The notes below the pieces were generated by a model. That model was not told the DNA's origin. It did no database searches and saw only the letters and a list, made by a program, of their open reading frames with translations. 64,000 bases of DNA, taken from assembly GCF_011064845.1 (NCBI RefSeq), contig NZ_CP049015.1:2046001-2110000 (forward strand), written 5' to 3'. Positions 63,080 to 64,000 of the stretch are shown here, one piece after another (position 1 is the first letter of the stretch; each line of letters begins with the position of its first letter). This DNA comes from Citrobacter freundii ATCC 8090 = MTCC 1658 = NBRC 12681. Its GTDB lineage: Bacteria; Pseudomonadota; Gammaproteobacteria; Enterobacterales; Enterobacteriaceae. The translations under genes were made by a program, and so were the position numbers.

Positions 63080-63724
63080 TTACGGTTGGGTTTCCAGCCA
63101 GTCGTCCAACGTATACAGCGTTGCACCCGCCGCCGCCATTTCTATAAAGGCGTTTGCACTGTCCTGGGGTTGAATATTAACCCCACGGCAGCCGTCGGTA
63201 ATAACGCTGACGGTGTAGCCAAGATCGAGCGCATCCAGTACGGTGAATTTAACGCAATAGTCGGTTGCCAGACCCATGATGATGAGCTCGGCAATGCGGC
63301 GTTCGAGTAACCATGCATTCAGCGCGGTAGCCTGACGACGACCGTTATCAAAAAACGCACTATAGCTGTCGACCAGCGGGTTCTCACCTTTAGTGAACGT
63401 TTGAGTTATCGCACGCTGGTTCAGCAGCGGATGCAGGGCTGCACCTGCGCTGTTTTGTACGCAATGATCGGGCCAGAATGTCTGCGCCAGTCCATCGAGT
63501 TGTCCCTGGCTGTAGGGCTCGACCTGATGCTGGCTGGCAAAACTGCCGTGATTAGCCGGGTGCCAGTCCAGACTGGCAACGACCATGTCGCCGCGTAAGG
63601 CACACCAGTCAATCAGACGGTTGGCAATATCGATTGTGCTGTCACCTTGTGGGACCGCGAGGGCACCACCGGCACAAAAGTCATTTTGTAAATCGACCAA
63701 CAGTAAGGCTCGGGCCATGGGCAT
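63080..63724 (-). CDS. pncA: Nicotinamidase PncA
   Basis: The 214-residue isochorismatase-fold enzyme has catalytic Asp in LLLVDLQNDFCAGGAL and the metal site DWHPANHGSFASQH. The nucleophile Cys is in LATDYCVKFTVLDAL. It converts nicotinamide to nicotinate in NAD recycling. An ATG two codons in (63718) is an alternative start. It is 8 bp downstream of ansA. Confidence 0.95.
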   Translation of the reverse strand: MPMARALLLVDLQNDFCAGGALAVPQGDSTIDIANRLIDWCALRGDMVVASLDWHPANHGSFASQHQVEPYSQGQLDGLAQTFWPDHCVQNSAGAALHPLLNQRAITQTFTKGENPLVDSYSAFFDNGRRQATALNAWLLERRIAELIIMGLATDYCVKFTVLDALDLGYTVSVITDGCRGVNIQPQDSANAFIEMAAAGATLYTLDDWLETQP

Positions 63725-63732
63725 AGACTCCT

Positions 63733-64000
63733 TTAATCGTCAGGCGTGAGCTCACCACGCAGATTTTGCGTCATCGCTTCACGGATCGTCTGCGTATCCA
63801 GTCCCTGACTCAGCAAATAGTGCAGTTTGGTGAGTGTGGCTTCGACGGTCATATCCGCGCCGCCAATCACGCCAGCATGCGCCAGCGCATTGCCTGTCGC
63901 GTAGCCCCCCATGTTCACCTTGCCGGACATACACTGCGTAAGGTTCACCACCACAATGCCACGCGAACTCGCATCTTCAAGTTCTTTCAGGAACTCTTTA
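63733..64000 (-). CDS. ansA: L-asparaginase I, C-terminal part (gene runs off the window)
   Basis: The reverse strand reads KEFLKELEDASSRGIVVVNL, then TQCMSGKVNMGGYATGNAL and AHAGVIGGADMTVEATLTKL up to RGELTPDD and a stop. This is the C-terminal end of cytoplasmic AnsA. The catalytic Thr residues lie outside the window. It is upstream of and probably co-transcribed with pncA, as in E. coli. Confidence 0.94.
   Translation of the reverse strand, partial: KEFLKELEDASSRGIVVVNLTQCMSGKVNMGGYATGNALAHAGVIGGADMTVEATLTKLHYLLSQGLDTQTIREAMTQNLRGELTPDD

Overview
The window is chromosomal DNA of an enterobacterium in the Salmonella/Citrobacter/Escherichia group. Most proteins read like close relatives of Escherichia coli ones (Icd, RluE, YeaG/YeaH, GapA, MsrB, YdjE-L, PncA). 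However, icd and the yea block lie about 25 kb apart, as in Salmonella; in E. coli K-12 they are far apart. The ydj sugar cluster, the chitinase and the opp/nik-type transporter make Citrobacter my best guess, but the genus is inferred.

Layout. 1-3.2 kb: conserved core (nudJ end, a secreted protein, rluE, icd). 3.2-16.6 kb: a mosaic of integrated elements in the 3' end of icd, the attachment site used by e14 and phage 21. It holds an SOS-controlled two-gene cassette of unknown function in the position that lit occupies in e14, an intact int/xis pair, a four-helix membrane protein, a strongly folded non-coding segment, an IS3-family element, the 3' end of a second int gene, an O-antigen-type acyltransferase, two copies of a dinI/msgA plus umuD'-like SOS module, an orphan immunity-type gene, and two extra copies of the icd 3' end that mark tandem integrations. 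16.6-21.4 kb: variable genes (Ail/Lom outer-membrane protein, lipoprotein, a frameshifted EAL phosphodiesterase, a WaaZ-like LPS protein).

21.7-29.7 kb: a metal-uptake block. A TonB-dependent receptor with a perfect Fur-type palindrome is divergent from a five-gene opp/nik ABC transporter operon. That operon carries a site with the exact architecture of the NikR operator. The block ends with zinT behind a perfect Zur palindrome. Iron, nickel and zinc regulation therefore appear side by side.

29.8-52.3 kb: the conserved yea block (leuE, yeaR-yoaG, a cysteine-type FdhF paralogue, yeaQ, yoaJ, yoaK, dgcP, yoaF, yeaO, nimT/nimR, yeaL, yeaK, dgcJ, a methyltransferase, yeaH, yeaG, mipA, yeaE, yeaD, gapA, msrB, yeaC). 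52.3-54.0 kb: yajD and a GH18 chitinase. 54.3-63.0 kb: the ydjLKJIHGFE carbohydrate cluster with its DeoR regulator and two MFS transporters. The window ends in pncA and the 3' end of ansA.

The most promising undescribed item is the LexA-box-controlled DUF4365 cassette at 3.5-5.3 kb. The NikR-operated transporter beside a Fur-controlled receptor and zinT comes next.
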